The position numbers and the translations under genes are program-made. This document shows, piece by piece, positions 30,511 through 40,327 of a DNA stretch of 64,000 nucleotides (positions are counted from its first letter, which is position 1; each line of letters opens with the position of its first letter). A model generated the notes under the pieces. The model saw nothing but the letters and a program-made list of their open reading frames with translations, had not been told where the DNA came from and made no database searches. This stretch comes from Fidelibacterota bacterium (GTDB taxonomy: Bacteria; Fidelibacterota; Marinisomatia; Marinisomatales; Marinisomataceae), in assembly GCA_016777965.1 (NCBI GenBank), contig JADHQL010000001.1, positions 1 to 64,000 on the forward strand, read 5' to 3'.

Positions 30511-30816
30511 ATGAAAAAACAACCATATATAGTAACACTCGAAAAAGGGAAGAATTATGCTTGGTGTGAATGTGCTGAATCTCAGACACAACCGTTTTGT
30601 GATGGAAGTCACACCAAAGTAAACAAACGAAATGAAAACTTAGTTGAGAATCTCAAAGAAATAAGCTTAATCACAGAAGAATCACAAAAACTAGTCGAAA
30701 CAGATATCAAAAAACCGGTTGTGTTTAGCGCTGAAAAAGATGAAGAAGTAGGCTTATGCGGTTGTAAAGAATCAAATAACGCTCCCTATTGCAGCGGAGT
30801 GCACGTGAATATTTAA
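30511..30816 (+). CDS. CDGSH iron-sulfur domain protein, copy A (second motif CSGVH)
   Basis: CECAESQTQPFCDGSH and CGCKESNNAPYCSGVH. Confidence 0.9.
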   Translation: MKKQPYIVTLEKGKNYAWCECAESQTQPFCDGSHTKVNKRNENLVENLKEISLITEESQKLVETDIKKPVVFSAEKDEEVGLCGCKESNNAPYCSGVHVNI

Positions 30817-30833
30817 AAAGAAAGGAAGATAAA

Positions 30834-31061
30834 ATGAGCAATCAAAAAGAACCACATGTATTAGATATTAAAAAAGATAAGAATTATGCTTGGTGTCAGT
30901 GTAATGAATCTGATACTCAGCCATTTTGTGATGGAAGTCATGCTAAAACAGATCATCAACCAATCGTATTTAAAGCAGATGCTTCAAAAGAAGTAGCACT
31001 TTGTGGTTGTAAACAATCTAAAAATGCACCATATTGCGATGGAACGCATTTAACATTATAA
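30834..31061 (+). CDS. CDGSH iron-sulfur domain protein, copy B
   Basis: CQCNESDTQPFCDGSH and CGCKQSKNAPYCDGTH; start at 30834 after AAAGGAAG. Confidence 0.92.
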   Translation: MSNQKEPHVLDIKKDKNYAWCQCNESDTQPFCDGSHAKTDHQPIVFKADASKEVALCGCKQSKNAPYCDGTHLTL

Positions 31062-31063
31062 AT

Positions 31064-31429
31064 ATGACCATAGATTTAACATATTACAGGACATTTGTAC
31101 TATTTGTAGCACGAATAGTATTAGCAGCAATTATCTTTAAAGCTGGCATCAATAAGTTGCCAGTTTATGAGGTAGGAGGTCTTGTAAAACAATTGCCTGA
31201 ATTTCTTCGATATTTAGTAGTACTGTTTGAGATTGTTGGACCTATATTTCTTCTTTTAGGAATCAGATTTAATCAACTTCAAATTCTTGGGGCAGCTATG
31301 ATTGCGGTTGTGATGTTAGGAGCGAGTAGTATGAAATACTTTGTTGCTGGAAGTGCACTAATATCCAGTGGTACAATGTATCCATTTGCATTATGTTTAT
31401 TGGCCTTGATTTTTCTTACTGAAGAATAA
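31064..31429 (+). CDS. DoxX-family membrane protein
   Basis: VARIVLAAIIFKAGINKL...VVLFEIVGPIFLLLGIRF; four hydrophobic segments. Confidence 0.75.
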   Translation: MTIDLTYYRTFVLFVARIVLAAIIFKAGINKLPVYEVGGLVKQLPEFLRYLVVLFEIVGPIFLLLGIRFNQLQILGAAMIAVVMLGASSMKYFVAGSALISSGTMYPFALCLLALIFLTEE

Positions 31430-31468
31430 TTTAATGTTTATATTCGCGTTTACTTTAAGTGGGAAAAT

Positions 31469-31873
31469 GTGAAAAAAACTATCTTTTCAGTACTAGTTGT
31501 AATTTTATTTGCTGTTTTTGTTCAAGAGATAATAGTTGAGCAAGATATACGCAAGGCAATTGTTTCCTATAACGATAATCCAACTTTTACTAAAGAAACG
31601 ATTATAGAGGAAGATTTTAACGGTGCAGCAATTACCATTTTTACTGCTACATGGTGTGGATATTGTAAGGGAGCCAAGCAGTTGCTTAATGAAAAAGAGA
31701 TAACTTACTTTGAAGTAGATGTAGAAGAATACAATATTTCAAAACGTAAATTAAAAGAAATTGGTATTGAAGACTTTTTTGTCCCTCAAATCTTTGTAGA
31801 TGGAGTACCAATCGGTGGATTTTCAGATCTTAAAAAAATTTTTGGTAGCAATATGCCTGTTCCAGAAGTATAA
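31469..31873 (+). CDS. Membrane-anchored glutaredoxin-domain protein
   Basis: N-terminal TM then TATWCGYCKGAKQLLNEKEITYFEVDVEEY...VPQIFVDGVPIGGFSDLKKI; GTG start. Confidence 0.85.
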   Translation: MKKTIFSVLVVILFAVFVQEIIVEQDIRKAIVSYNDNPTFTKETIIEEDFNGAAITIFTATWCGYCKGAKQLLNEKEITYFEVDVEEYNISKRKLKEIGIEDFFVPQIFVDGVPIGGFSDLKKIFGSNMPVPEV

Positions 31874-31914
31874 TTATGAAGTTTTTAATATAGTTTTAGG
31901 GGGAAAATAAAACT

Positions 31915-32700
31915 TTGTTTGTATCAACTTATTTAGTAAAAAATGAAACAAATCTATGTGAATTAATAAGCAACATAGACTCCTTATATCGGAATGACGG
32001 GATAACAATACATTCAGATCGAAATACAACTAAAAAAATTGAATTCAATGGAAGGTTATTTGCAGTTAAATCGTTCCAATCACCTAATTTTTTACAACGT
32101 ATTGCCTATGCAAACTTTAGAAAGCCTAAGGCACAACGTTCTTTAGAGTTTTCCTTAAAATTGCTTGAGGCTGGATTACATTCTCCGAAGCCGATTGGGT
32201 ATATTGTAACTAAGCATTCTATGCAAATCCATGAAAGTTTTTATATTACTGAATATCATGACTATGATTTTGATCTCGTTCCAGTCTTTGAACAGTTTGA
32301 CAGTCATTTAAAATTAATTGAAAAGTTTATTAAGACTATTATTCATATGCATGATAACAATATTTATCATCACGATTTAACTAAAAGAAATATATTAATT
32401 ACTCCTTCTTCAAAGCATGTATTTAGCTTTGTAGACAATAATAGAATGTCTTTTGTTGAAATGTCCTTAAAAATGAGAATGGAGTCATTGTCAAAGCTGT
32501 CAAATAACGTAAAGGAATTACATGCATTAGCAAACCTATATGGAAAGCATTCTAATTATAGCTCACAACGATGTATAGATTTTATAGATAAAGGATTCAG
32601 AAAAAGCCAACGCTATAAAAACGTTAAAAAATTTCTTAAGGGAAACAAAAAAGGCGCCTTCGACGCGACGCCTTTTTCTACTCGAGGTAATCAGAGATAA
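31915..32700 (+). CDS. Kdo/WaaP-like lipopolysaccharide kinase family protein
   Basis: Kinase-like catalytic motif IIHMHDNNIYHHDLTKRNILI...FSFVDNNRM; RSLEFSLKLLEAGLHSPKPIGY. Confidence 0.72.
   Translation: MFVSTYLVKNETNLCELISNIDSLYRNDGITIHSDRNTTKKIEFNGRLFAVKSFQSPNFLQRIAYANFRKPKAQRSLEFSLKLLEAGLHSPKPIGYIVTKHSMQIHESFYITEYHDYDFDLVPVFEQFDSHLKLIEKFIKTIIHMHDNNIYHHDLTKRNILITPSSKHVFSFVDNNRMSFVEMSLKMRMESLSKLSNNVKELHALANLYGKHSNYSSQRCIDFIDKGFRKSQRYKNVKKFLKGNKKGAFDATPFSTRGNQR
32648..32677. terminator. Hairpin with A/T tails inside the 3' end of the kinase CDS (possibly bidirectional)
   Basis: AAAAAGGCG-cc...ga-CGCCTTTTT, about 20 nt before the stop; convergent gene ends 3 nt after that stop. Confidence 0.7.
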
Positions 32701-32703
32701 CTA

Positions 32704-33207
32704 TTATTGTATGTTGTAAGCAAGACTCTCGTCATTTTCGACTTGACTGAGTTGTGGTTCAGTCTCGTCAATTAGTATTTCTTCCACAGCAACTTCCGTA
32801 TCTAATACTTCAAATACTTCATCTGCATAATTGGTAGAATAAAGATTTCCATTCCATTCAAACGTATTTCCAGGTCCTAGTTCATTTCTAGCTGCTAAAA
32901 ATGCGACATTAAAGGAGGGTACAGGGGTCGTTTCAATTACTTCTAGTGATTCAACATTATTGTGAAATGTTGGCACTGTTTCAGTAGCCATGGCTTCATC
33001 ATTGACTGAATTACCCATATTGGTGTTATTAACTAATGAGGTAATCTCTACATCCACAGTGCCTTCATCAAAAAAGCTTTCTGAGATATTATCGGATAGT
33101 TCTACTTCTTCGGATTGATCCATGAGAAAAAACAAGGAACCGATACACAAAATTACACCTGCTAACACGAATTTTTCAACATTATTATACATATTTTTTA
33201 ACTCCAT
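32704..33207 (-). CDS. Hypothetical single-TM acidic protein
   Basis: TM segment FVLAGVILCIGSLFFL then E/D/N-rich tail; no family recognised. Confidence 0.6.
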   Translation of the reverse strand: MELKNMYNNVEKFVLAGVILCIGSLFFLMDQSEEVELSDNISESFFDEGTVDVEITSLVNNTNMGNSVNDEAMATETVPTFHNNVESLEVIETTPVPSFNVAFLAARNELGPGNTFEWNGNLYSTNYADEVFEVLDTEVAVEEILIDETEPQLSQVENDESLAYNIQ

Positions 33208-33287
33208 TTGTTATGCCTCTTAATATCGCTTTCATAGCCTATGTACATTTAATTTTCATTTTTGTTTCAATGTTTGTAACTTTTAAT

Positions 33288-34289
33288 ATGGAAAAAGTAT
33301 TTGTCAGTGGTGGATCAGGGTTTATATCTCTTCATTTGATTTCAAAGCTCATTCAAGAAGGATATCAAGTAAGAACGTCTTTACGCTCTTTAGATCGTAA
33401 ACAAGAAGTGATTGATGCGGCGGAAAAAGAAGTATCCACAGTAGGCATGCTTGAATTCTGTGAACTTGATTTATTAAAAGATGAAGGATGGGATGAAGCA
33501 GTTGCTGGATGCGATTATGTGCAACATATTGCCTCACCAATCCCAACTACCAACTCCAATGATTATGATATTGTGGTTAAACCTGCGGTAAATGGCATAA
33601 AACGATGCCTTAACGCAGCCTTAAAGAACAATATCAAACGTTTTGTCATGACATCTTCTGTTGCATCGGTAGGAGGGTCTAATCATAAAAATGAATATGA
33701 TGATACTGATTGGACGGATTTAACCATGGATGTAGGTCCGTATCAAACCAGTAAAACCAAAGCAGAGCAATATTTATGGGACTTTATGAAAGAACATGAA
33801 GGGAAGACCGACATGGAAGCAGTAGCTATTAATCCTTCTATGGTCTTTGGTAATTCACTATCAGATGATATTGGTGCTTCAAATCTTGTTATAAAGCGCT
33901 TAATTGATGGATCCATGCCTTTCACCTTAAATATTTGTATTAATATCGTTCATATTAAAGATGTTGCTGATATGCACTTTGAGGCGATGATTAATGACAA
34001 AGCACCTGGTAAACGTTTTATTGCATCTAATAACCATATGTTTTTCCCTGAAATTGCTAAAGTACTAAATGATAATGGCTTTAAAGCACCTAAAAGAAAT
34101 TTACCGACCTTCTTAGCCAGAATATTAGGCAAGTTTGATAAGCAATTATCGTTCTTTCTAAAAGACATCGATATTTTGCGTATTTATCACTCTAATAACG
34201 CCCGAGATATTCTAGGGTGGAAGTTTCGATCTTCAGAGTCTGCAATTGTAGACGCTGCTACACAAATCGATGCATTGTTGAAAAATTAG
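33288..34289 (+). CDS. NAD-dependent epimerase/dehydratase (extended SDR, dihydroflavonol-reductase-like)
   Basis: VFVSGGSGFISLHLISKLI, VQHIASPIP, VMTSSVASVGG, YQTSKTKAEQY; Met at 33288 fits the Rossmann start. Confidence 0.88.
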   Translation: MEKVFVSGGSGFISLHLISKLIQEGYQVRTSLRSLDRKQEVIDAAEKEVSTVGMLEFCELDLLKDEGWDEAVAGCDYVQHIASPIPTTNSNDYDIVVKPAVNGIKRCLNAALKNNIKRFVMTSSVASVGGSNHKNEYDDTDWTDLTMDVGPYQTSKTKAEQYLWDFMKEHEGKTDMEAVAINPSMVFGNSLSDDIGASNLVIKRLIDGSMPFTLNICINIVHIKDVADMHFEAMINDKAPGKRFIASNNHMFFPEIAKVLNDNGFKAPKRNLPTFLARILGKFDKQLSFFLKDIDILRIYHSNNARDILGWKFRSSESAIVDAATQIDALLKN

Positions 34290-34344
34290 TATACTTAATA
34301 AATATAAACATAATTCTAAAGGAGATTACATAATATATTTGTAG

Positions 34345-34372
34345 TTTACGCATAATACATATTATGTATAAT
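34345..34372 (+). other. dif: Putative dif site (XerC/XerD recombination site)
   Basis: TTTACGCATAA-TACATA-TTATGTATAAT; 21/28 identical by eye to E. coli dif GGTGCGCATAATGTATATTATGTTAAAT; intergenic, at the gene-orientation switch. Confidence 0.6.
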
Positions 34373-34381
34373 TAATTATAT

Positions 34382-35050
34382 ATGAATAATAAACTAGGAA
34401 AATCAACAAGACTAATGCTTCTTACCTACCTCGGTTTATTGGCTTCAGCAGGTTTTTTCTATGGTGGCGGTAATTATGTCGACAAAACTACTCCCTATTA
34501 CAATTTCTTTAGAAATTTTATAAGCGATCTTGGCCGTACAACAAGTCATTCTGGTGATGATAATACCATATCAATTATTTTATTCTCAATTGGTATGATT
34601 GTTCAATTAATTGCAGTTTTAATATATCTTGTTAAAGCAGCTAATTATTTTTCTAGTGAGTACCCTAAAATTAGTTTATTCGCAAAATGTTCTGCAATTT
34701 TTGGCTCTATAAGTCTTTTAGGGGTCATTTTAACACCAGCAGATGTTCCTTCGTTATATGCTTTACATATTTTCTTTGCAAATTCAGTATTTAACGGTGC
34801 TTTTGTAACATTAGGTATATATTCTTACTTATTTTACTATAAAGGTCTTAAATACGTCACTTATACCCTATTTTTATGTTCCTTAATCATTCTTGGATAT
34901 ATAATATTTCTTGAAATTGGTCCTGAGCCATGGAAATCAATTCAATCACTTACTTTTCATGCAACCTATCAAAAGGTAGCTGTTTTAAGCTTAATTGGAA
35001 CAGTTTGGATTATGTCTAAAGGTACAGATCTACTTGACGACAAAATTTAA
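34382..35050 (+). CDS. DUF998-like multi-TM membrane protein
   Basis: About six hydrophobic segments and NFISDLG motif. Confidence 0.6.
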   Translation: MNNKLGKSTRLMLLTYLGLLASAGFFYGGGNYVDKTTPYYNFFRNFISDLGRTTSHSGDDNTISIILFSIGMIVQLIAVLIYLVKAANYFSSEYPKISLFAKCSAIFGSISLLGVILTPADVPSLYALHIFFANSVFNGAFVTLGIYSYLFYYKGLKYVTYTLFLCSLIILGYIIFLEIGPEPWKSIQSLTFHATYQKVAVLSLIGTVWIMSKGTDLLDDKI

Positions 35051-37471
35051 AAGTCTGTTTGGTACATAAATTGTTTTTACAACATTTCCTACGGATGTGA
35101 ATTTTTCGACATTTTCTAAGGACAGAGCTTCAGAAATAACATCTTTTTCAGCTGAATCTTTAGCAACGTTAATATTAGCTCTAAGCTTTCCATTTACTTG
35201 GACAGCAATAGTAACTTCATCTAATTGTATCAAATTTTCGTCAAACTGTGGCCATGGCTGGTATGTAATAGTTTCAGAATGACCTAGCAAACTCCAAAAC
35301 TCTTCTGAAAGATGTGGGATAAATGGGCTTAATATGATTGCTAGCTCCTCAATAAGTTCTTTAGAAATTGTATTACATTTCTGTAAATGATTACAATAAA
35401 TCATTAGTTGAGATATTGCAGTATTAAAATGTAGATTTTCGATATCTTCGCCTATTTTTTTAATTGTTTGATGGTGTAAAAATAATGTGTCTTTATCCTT
35501 TTCATCACTATCTACTATCTTCGACGACAAATTACCATTTTCATCAACAATAATTGACCATAATTTATTTACAAATCTATAGCATCCTTGTAAACCTTTT
35601 GTACTCCAAGGCTTTGATTTGTTTAAGGGACCCATAAACATCTCATAAAGCCTCATCGAATCTGAGCCGTATTCATCAATAATATCTTCTGGATTTATTA
35701 CATTCCCTCTAGATTTACTCATTTTTGTACCATCATCTCCTAAAATCATTCCCTGATTATATAATTTTTTAAATGGTTCTTTGGTCGATACTAGGCCTAA
35801 ATCGTATAAAACATGATGCCAAAATCTAGAGTATAATAAATGCAGTACTGCATGCTCTTGTCCGCCAATATATAAATCTACCGGCATCCAATAGTTTTCT
35901 TTTTCTTTTGACCATGCCTCATTTGTATTGTTAGGATCTGTAAATCTTAAAAAATACCAACAAGATCCAGCCCATTGAGGCATAGTATTTGTTTCTCTAA
36001 GTCCAATAATATTACCATTTTCATCTTTTACTTCAACCCAATTTTTAACTAATGATAATGGAGATTTACCATCATCTGATGGCTTATAATTTTCAACTTC
36101 AGGAAGCATTACTGGCAAATCCGTTTCTTGAATTAACTCTACTGAATCTTCCTTATAAATTAATGGAAAAGGCTCTCCCCAATATCTTTGTCTAGAAAAT
36201 AACCAATCTCTTAATTTGTAATTAACTGTGGCTTTTCCTATTGCATTTTTTTCAATAAATGAAATTGCTTTTTTAATAGCTTGATCTACACTTAATCCGT
36301 CCATGGATAAGGTTATATTGCTTGAAGAATTAATAATTTTGGCACTACCTTTTGCAGTGTATGCAGCTTTTGATACATCTCCACCTTCTACAACTTCTAC
36401 AATTGGAAGATTATATTTTGATGCAAACTCCCAATCTCTTTCATCGTGACCAGGAACTGCCATAATTGCGCCAGTGCCATAACTTATCAACACATAGTCA
36501 GCTATCCATATTTCAATTCTTTCTTTACTGAAGGGATTTATTGCATAACTACCTGTGAAAACACCAGTTTTATCCTTATTAACTTCTGTTCTATCAAAAT
36601 CTGATTTCTTTTTTGTTTCCTCAATATAAGCTTCTACTTTGGATCTTTGCTCTTCTGTGACAATTGAATGAATTAAAGTATGTTCTGGAGCTAAAACCAT
36701 ATAAGATGCTCCGAAAAGAGTGTCAGGTCTTGTAGTGTATACATTGATAGTATCATTATGTCCATCAATATCAAACTCTAACTCAACCCCCTCTGATTTA
36801 CCAATCCAATTTTTTTGAAGTTCTTTAATATTTTCTGGCCAATCTAAATCATCTAATCCATCAAGTAATGACTCTGCATAGTCAGTAATCTTTAAAATCC
36901 ATTGTCTCATTGGTAATCTTACTACAGGATGTCCGCCAATATCTGATTTTCCGTTTACAACTTCTTCGTTAGCAAGGACTGCTTTTAGTTCAGGGCACCA
37001 ATTAACAGCAACCTCTTGCTCATAAGCTAAACCTTTATTATAAAGTTGCATAAAAATCCATTGAGTCCATTTGTAGTAATTAGGATCAGTTGTATTTATT
37101 TCTCTTGACCAATCATAAGAAAATCCAAGGCTATTAATCTGTTTTTTAAAATTTGAAACATTCTGATGAGTTGTTTTTTTAGGATGAGTACCTGTTTTTA
37201 TAGCATATTGCTCTGCTGGTAAGCCAAACGCATCCCAACCCATAGGATGAAGCACATTAAAACCTTTCATGCGCTTGTAACGTGCTACAATATCCGTTGC
37301 TACGTATCCTAAAGCATGACCAACATGCAATCCTGTCCCAGACGGATAAGGAAACATATCTAAAACGTAATATTTAGGTTTATTGGTAGAGATATCCTCA
37401 GACTTAAAAGTTCGATTTTCAGACCAAAATTTTTGCCATTTACTCTCTATGGATTTATGATTGTAGCTCAA
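35030..37471 (-). CDS. leuS: Leucyl-tRNA synthetase
   Basis: [19 protein letters not shown] (HIGH region), [30 protein letters not shown] (KMSKS). Confidence 0.98.
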   Translation of the reverse strand: MSYNHKSIESKWQKFWSENRTFKSEDISTNKPKYYVLDMFPYPSGTGLHVGHALGYVATDIVARYKRMKGFNVLHPMGWDAFGLPAEQYAIKTGTHPKKTTHQNVSNFKKQINSLGFSYDWSREINTTDPNYYKWTQWIFMQLYNKGLAYEQEVAVNWCPELKAVLANEEVVNGKSDIGGHPVVRLPMRQWILKITDYAESLLDGLDDLDWPENIKELQKNWIGKSEGVELEFDIDGHNDTINVYTTRPDTLFGASYMVLAPEHTLIHSIVTEEQRSKVEAYIEETKKKSDFDRTEVNKDKTGVFTGSYAINPFSKERIEIWIADYVLISYGTGAIMAVPGHDERDWEFASKYNLPIVEVVEGGDVSKAAYTAKGSAKIINSSSNITLSMDGLSVDQAIKKAISFIEKNAIGKATVNYKLRDWLFSRQRYWGEPFPLIYKEDSVELIQETDLPVMLPEVENYKPSDDGKSPLSLVKNWVEVKDENGNIIGLRETNTMPQWAGSCWYFLRFTDPNNTNEAWSKEKENYWMPVDLYIGGQEHAVLHLLYSRFWHHVLYDLGLVSTKEPFKKLYNQGMILGDDGTKMSKSRGNVINPEDIIDEYGSDSMRLYEMFMGPLNKSKPWSTKGLQGCYRFVNKLWSIIVDENGNLSSKIVDSDEKDKDTLFLHHQTIKKIGEDIENLHFNTAISQLMIYCNHLQKCNTISKELIEELAIILSPFIPHLSEEFWSLLGHSETITYQPWPQFDENLIQLDEVTIAVQVNGKLRANINVAKDSAEKDVISEALSLENVEKFTSVGNVVKTIYVPNRLLNFVVK

Positions 37472-37473
37472 AT

Positions 37474-38019
37474 TTAATAGAAGTTCTTAATTTGCTTCAT
37501 CCAATCTAGAATAATTGCATTTACATCAATTGGTTGATTATTTGAGGAGCCATAACCCATATTATTTGAAGTTGTGCTTCCAAAAGCATTAGTCATTGGT
37601 CCACTATATTCATCATCTGCAAGCACTTGATTTGCTTGAAATTTAGCAAACACTTTCTTGGTATTTGGATCTCTAAAAATAATTGATGAAGTTTTTGGGT
37701 CTGCAGTTGAGCCGTAATATGGGTCGAAATTAAAATCTTCAAAGTTGATTAAAACTTCCATATCCCCATCTGTTTCAGGAGGTAATATTTCAAAACCAAT
37801 TTTAACTAATTCAGATTGCAATGATTGTATATGTTCAACCATAAAAGGATCTTGAATATAATCATTAATAAACTCTTCGATTTTATTTGTCTGACTAAGC
37901 TTTACTTTTTTTCTTCTGAACTGTCCATTCAGGTCTGTCGTAAAGACAAATAACATTAATAAAGCCAGTAGATATGTATAATTTTTAAGCTTAATTATGT
38001 TCTCAATTAAATAGCGCAT
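37474..38019 (-). CDS. Hypothetical secreted protein
   Basis: N-terminal hydrophobic signal; no recognisable domain; immediately upstream of leuS. Confidence 0.6.
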   Translation of the reverse strand: MRYLIENIIKLKNYTYLLALLMLFVFTTDLNGQFRRKKVKLSQTNKIEEFINDYIQDPFMVEHIQSLQSELVKIGFEILPPETDGDMEVLINFEDFNFDPYYGSTADPKTSSIIFRDPNTKKVFAKFQANQVLADDEYSGPMTNAFGSTTSNNMGYGSSNNQPIDVNAIILDWMKQIKNFY

Positions 38020-38549
38020 CCTTCTATTCCTCTTTTTTTGTAATAATCTTGATGATAATCTTCTGCATTGTAAAAATCAGAAATAGCTTCAATCTCGGTT
38101 ACAATCTTAGAAGTAAACTTTCCTGATTCATTTAATTCATTAATTTTTCTTTCAATAATTTGTTTTTCATCATCGTTAGAAAAATATGCAGCTGAACGAT
38201 ATTGAGTGCCTATATCTGGGCCTTGACGATTTAATGTGGTAGGATCATGAAGCTCAAAGAAAGTATCTAACAGTTTTTCAAAAGTAATTTCATTAGGATT
38301 ATACTCAATCTCTACTGCTTCGGCATGACCTGTTAATCCAGTACACACCAGTTCATATGAAGGATTTTTAACTTTTCCACCTATATATCCTACTGTTGTA
38401 GATTTCACTCCATCCATTTGTTGAAATGTAGATTCAACCCCCCAAAAACAACCAGCTGCAAATACAGCTTTTTTATTCTCTGTGTCATTTGCCATTACTA
38501 ACCCCGTTATTGAAATAAAAATTGCTAAATATGTTTTAATTTTTATCAT
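38007..38549 (-). CDS. msrA: Peptide methionine sulfoxide reductase A, with signal peptide
   Basis: FAAGCFWGVESTFQQMDGVKSTTVGYIGG, HAEAVEIEYNP, DIGTQYRSAAYF. Confidence 0.95.
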   Translation of the reverse strand: MIKIKTYLAIFISITGLVMANDTENKKAVFAAGCFWGVESTFQQMDGVKSTTVGYIGGKVKNPSYELVCTGLTGHAEAVEIEYNPNEITFEKLLDTFFELHDPTTLNRQGPDIGTQYRSAAYFSNDDEKQIIERKINELNESGKFTSKIVTEIEAISDFYNAEDYHQDYYKKRGIEGCAI

Positions 38550-38673
38550 ATGTGTAATAAAAGTATGCTCCTATAATGCTCATTGGAATCGATAGAACTG
38601 TACCGATTACTGGTATTAAAAAAGATGCCAAAAATATACCAATACCAACAATTATTGTATTGAAAATACGCAC
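38536..38673 (-). CDS. 45-aa hydrophobic small membrane protein (not in ORF track)
   Basis: GTG start after AGAAAGG: (M)RIFNTIIVGIGIFLASFLIPVIGTVLSIPMSIIGAYFYYTYDKN*, overlapping the msrA start by 14 nt. Confidence 0.5.
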   Translation of the reverse strand: MRIFNTIIVGIGIFLASFLIPVIGTVLSIPMSIIGAYFYYTYDKN

Positions 38674-38754
38674 AATTAACCTTTCTTAATAAAAATTCTT
38701 TTAATATTTCGCATTTTCACATAAAAAATTAAGAAAAAATATAAATTAATTAAA

Positions 38755-38785
38755 TAAAAAAGCCTCTCAACAACTGAGAGGCTTT
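38755..38785 (-). terminator. Intrinsic terminator downstream of MerR gene
   Basis: Minus strand: AAAGCCTCTCA-gttgt-TGAGAGGCTTTTTT. Confidence 0.85.
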
Positions 38786-38812
38786 GGTGGCTACCATAAT
38801 AGACTCTCACCC

Positions 38813-39160
38813 TTAGTGTCTATTTAGTATATTTAAAATATTCTTTAATTCATTTTTAATCTCATTTAAAGCTGATACTTGAGTATTAGATAATGATTTT
38901 TCTGGTAAAGTTTTAGTTGATCTGTTTTTAAGCTCTTCAACCGCTCCTTTAATAGTAAATTTTTTATCATAAAGCAATTTCTTAATATCAAGTATTACTT
39001 GAATATCTTGCTTTTTATAGGTCCTATTTCCAGCCTTATTCTTTGATGGTTTTAATGAAGGAAATTCAGATTCCCAATACCTTAACACGTAAGGCTTAAG
39101 CTCCGTCATTTCACTTACTTTTTTAATACTATAATAGAGTTTTGATTTTGATTCAAGCAT
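38813..39160 (-). CDS. MerR-family transcriptional regulator
   Basis: YSIKKVSEMTELKPYVLRYWESEFPSLKPSKNKAGNRTYKKQDIQVILDIKKLLYDKKFTIKGA. Confidence 0.9.
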   Translation of the reverse strand: MLESKSKLYYSIKKVSEMTELKPYVLRYWESEFPSLKPSKNKAGNRTYKKQDIQVILDIKKLLYDKKFTIKGAVEELKNRSTKTLPEKSLSNTQVSALNEIKNELKNILNILNRH

Positions 39161-39221
39161 TGCTTTAATATTATATAAAAAATATAATTAAAGCGATACT
39201 TTAAATAAAAAATATAGATAT

Positions 39222-40319
39222 TTAAAGTGATTTTGGATCAGAATAGTCTAACGAATGAGCAACAGCAACTTCTTCATTTGTAAGTTTGCCTTTATATGTG
39301 TTTAACGCCATTAGAAGTTTATCATCATTAAATAAACCGTGCAATCCAGAATTAGCAAATTTAAGGATAAATGGCTTTGTTGCTTCATTAAGCGCATTGG
39401 TTGCTGTAAATGGAACAGCGGAAGGAATGTTCTTAACACAATAATGAATAATGTTATCCACCTCATATGTTGGATCTCCATGTGTTGTTGGTTTAGAGGT
39501 CTCAAAACATCCACCTTGGTCAACAGACACATCAGATAAAATGGATTTGGGTTCCATTAAACTCAACATATCTCTAGTTATAACTGTAGGAGGTTTCCCT
39601 CCAGGAGTTAAAACTGCACCAACAACAATATCTACCATAGGTAAAATTCCCTCAATTACTTGTTTGGAGGATTCGCCAACATTTACTGCTGGATATCTAC
39701 TTTTAATATCATTTAATAATTCGTTATTAACATCTAGTAAAGTTGTACTAGCACCTAATCCTAAACTCATTTGCATTGCATTTAATCCAACAATACCTCC
39801 ACCGATGATTAATACGTTTGCAGGATCAGCTAAGCTTGTACCAGCAATCAACTTACCTTTTCCACCCTTGCTCTTCTTTAAAAGCTCAATACTGTCTAAT
39901 AAAGATAGCCTACCAGCAATTTCGCTCATCGGTTTTAACATGGGAGTTTGGTTGTTTATAACCACAGTTTCATATGCTAATCCAGTAACATTGCAATCCA
40001 TAAGCTTTCGTGTTAAATCTTTTGATGAACTTAGGTGCAAATAAGTAAAAATTACCTTATTTGAAAGCATTTCAACTTCTTCTAATGAGGGTTCTTTAAC
40101 CTTAACAATCAACTCTGATCTATCAAAAACTTCTGAAGCAGAATCAACGATTGTACAACCTAAAGATGAGTAATCCTCGTCATTATATCCACTATCTTGA
40201 CCTGCCCCAGATTGAACATATAGCTCATGAGAGCTTTGAAGAAGCATTTTTGCTGTTTCTGGATTAATAGAAACGCGATATTCTTGAGAAATAATTTCTT
40301 TTGGAATACCAATTTTCAT
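39222..40319 (-). CDS. ald: Alanine dehydrogenase
   Basis: MKIGIPKEIISQEYRVSINPE, VLIIGGGIVGLNAMQMSLGLGA, VAVDQGG-like VSVDQGGCFETSKPTTH. Confidence 0.93.
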   Translation of the reverse strand: MKIGIPKEIISQEYRVSINPETAKMLLQSSHELYVQSGAGQDSGYNDEDYSSLGCTIVDSASEVFDRSELIVKVKEPSLEEVEMLSNKVIFTYLHLSSSKDLTRKLMDCNVTGLAYETVVINNQTPMLKPMSEIAGRLSLLDSIELLKKSKGGKGKLIAGTSLADPANVLIIGGGIVGLNAMQMSLGLGASTTLLDVNNELLNDIKSRYPAVNVGESSKQVIEGILPMVDIVVGAVLTPGGKPPTVITRDMLSLMEPKSILSDVSVDQGGCFETSKPTTHGDPTYEVDNIIHYCVKNIPSAVPFTATNALNEATKPFILKFANSGLHGLFNDDKLLMALNTYKGKLTNEEVAVAHSLDYSDPKSL

Positions 40320-40327
40320 ATCATTTA

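Noticed and set aside
37474-38019. Possible LptE, given the leuS-lptE order in E. coli
   Set aside because: No lipobox or LptE-like motif visible; left as hypothetical.
39451-40044. 197-aa + strand ORF
   Set aside because: Entirely antisense to ald, which has clear family motifs; composition looks like a shadow ORF.
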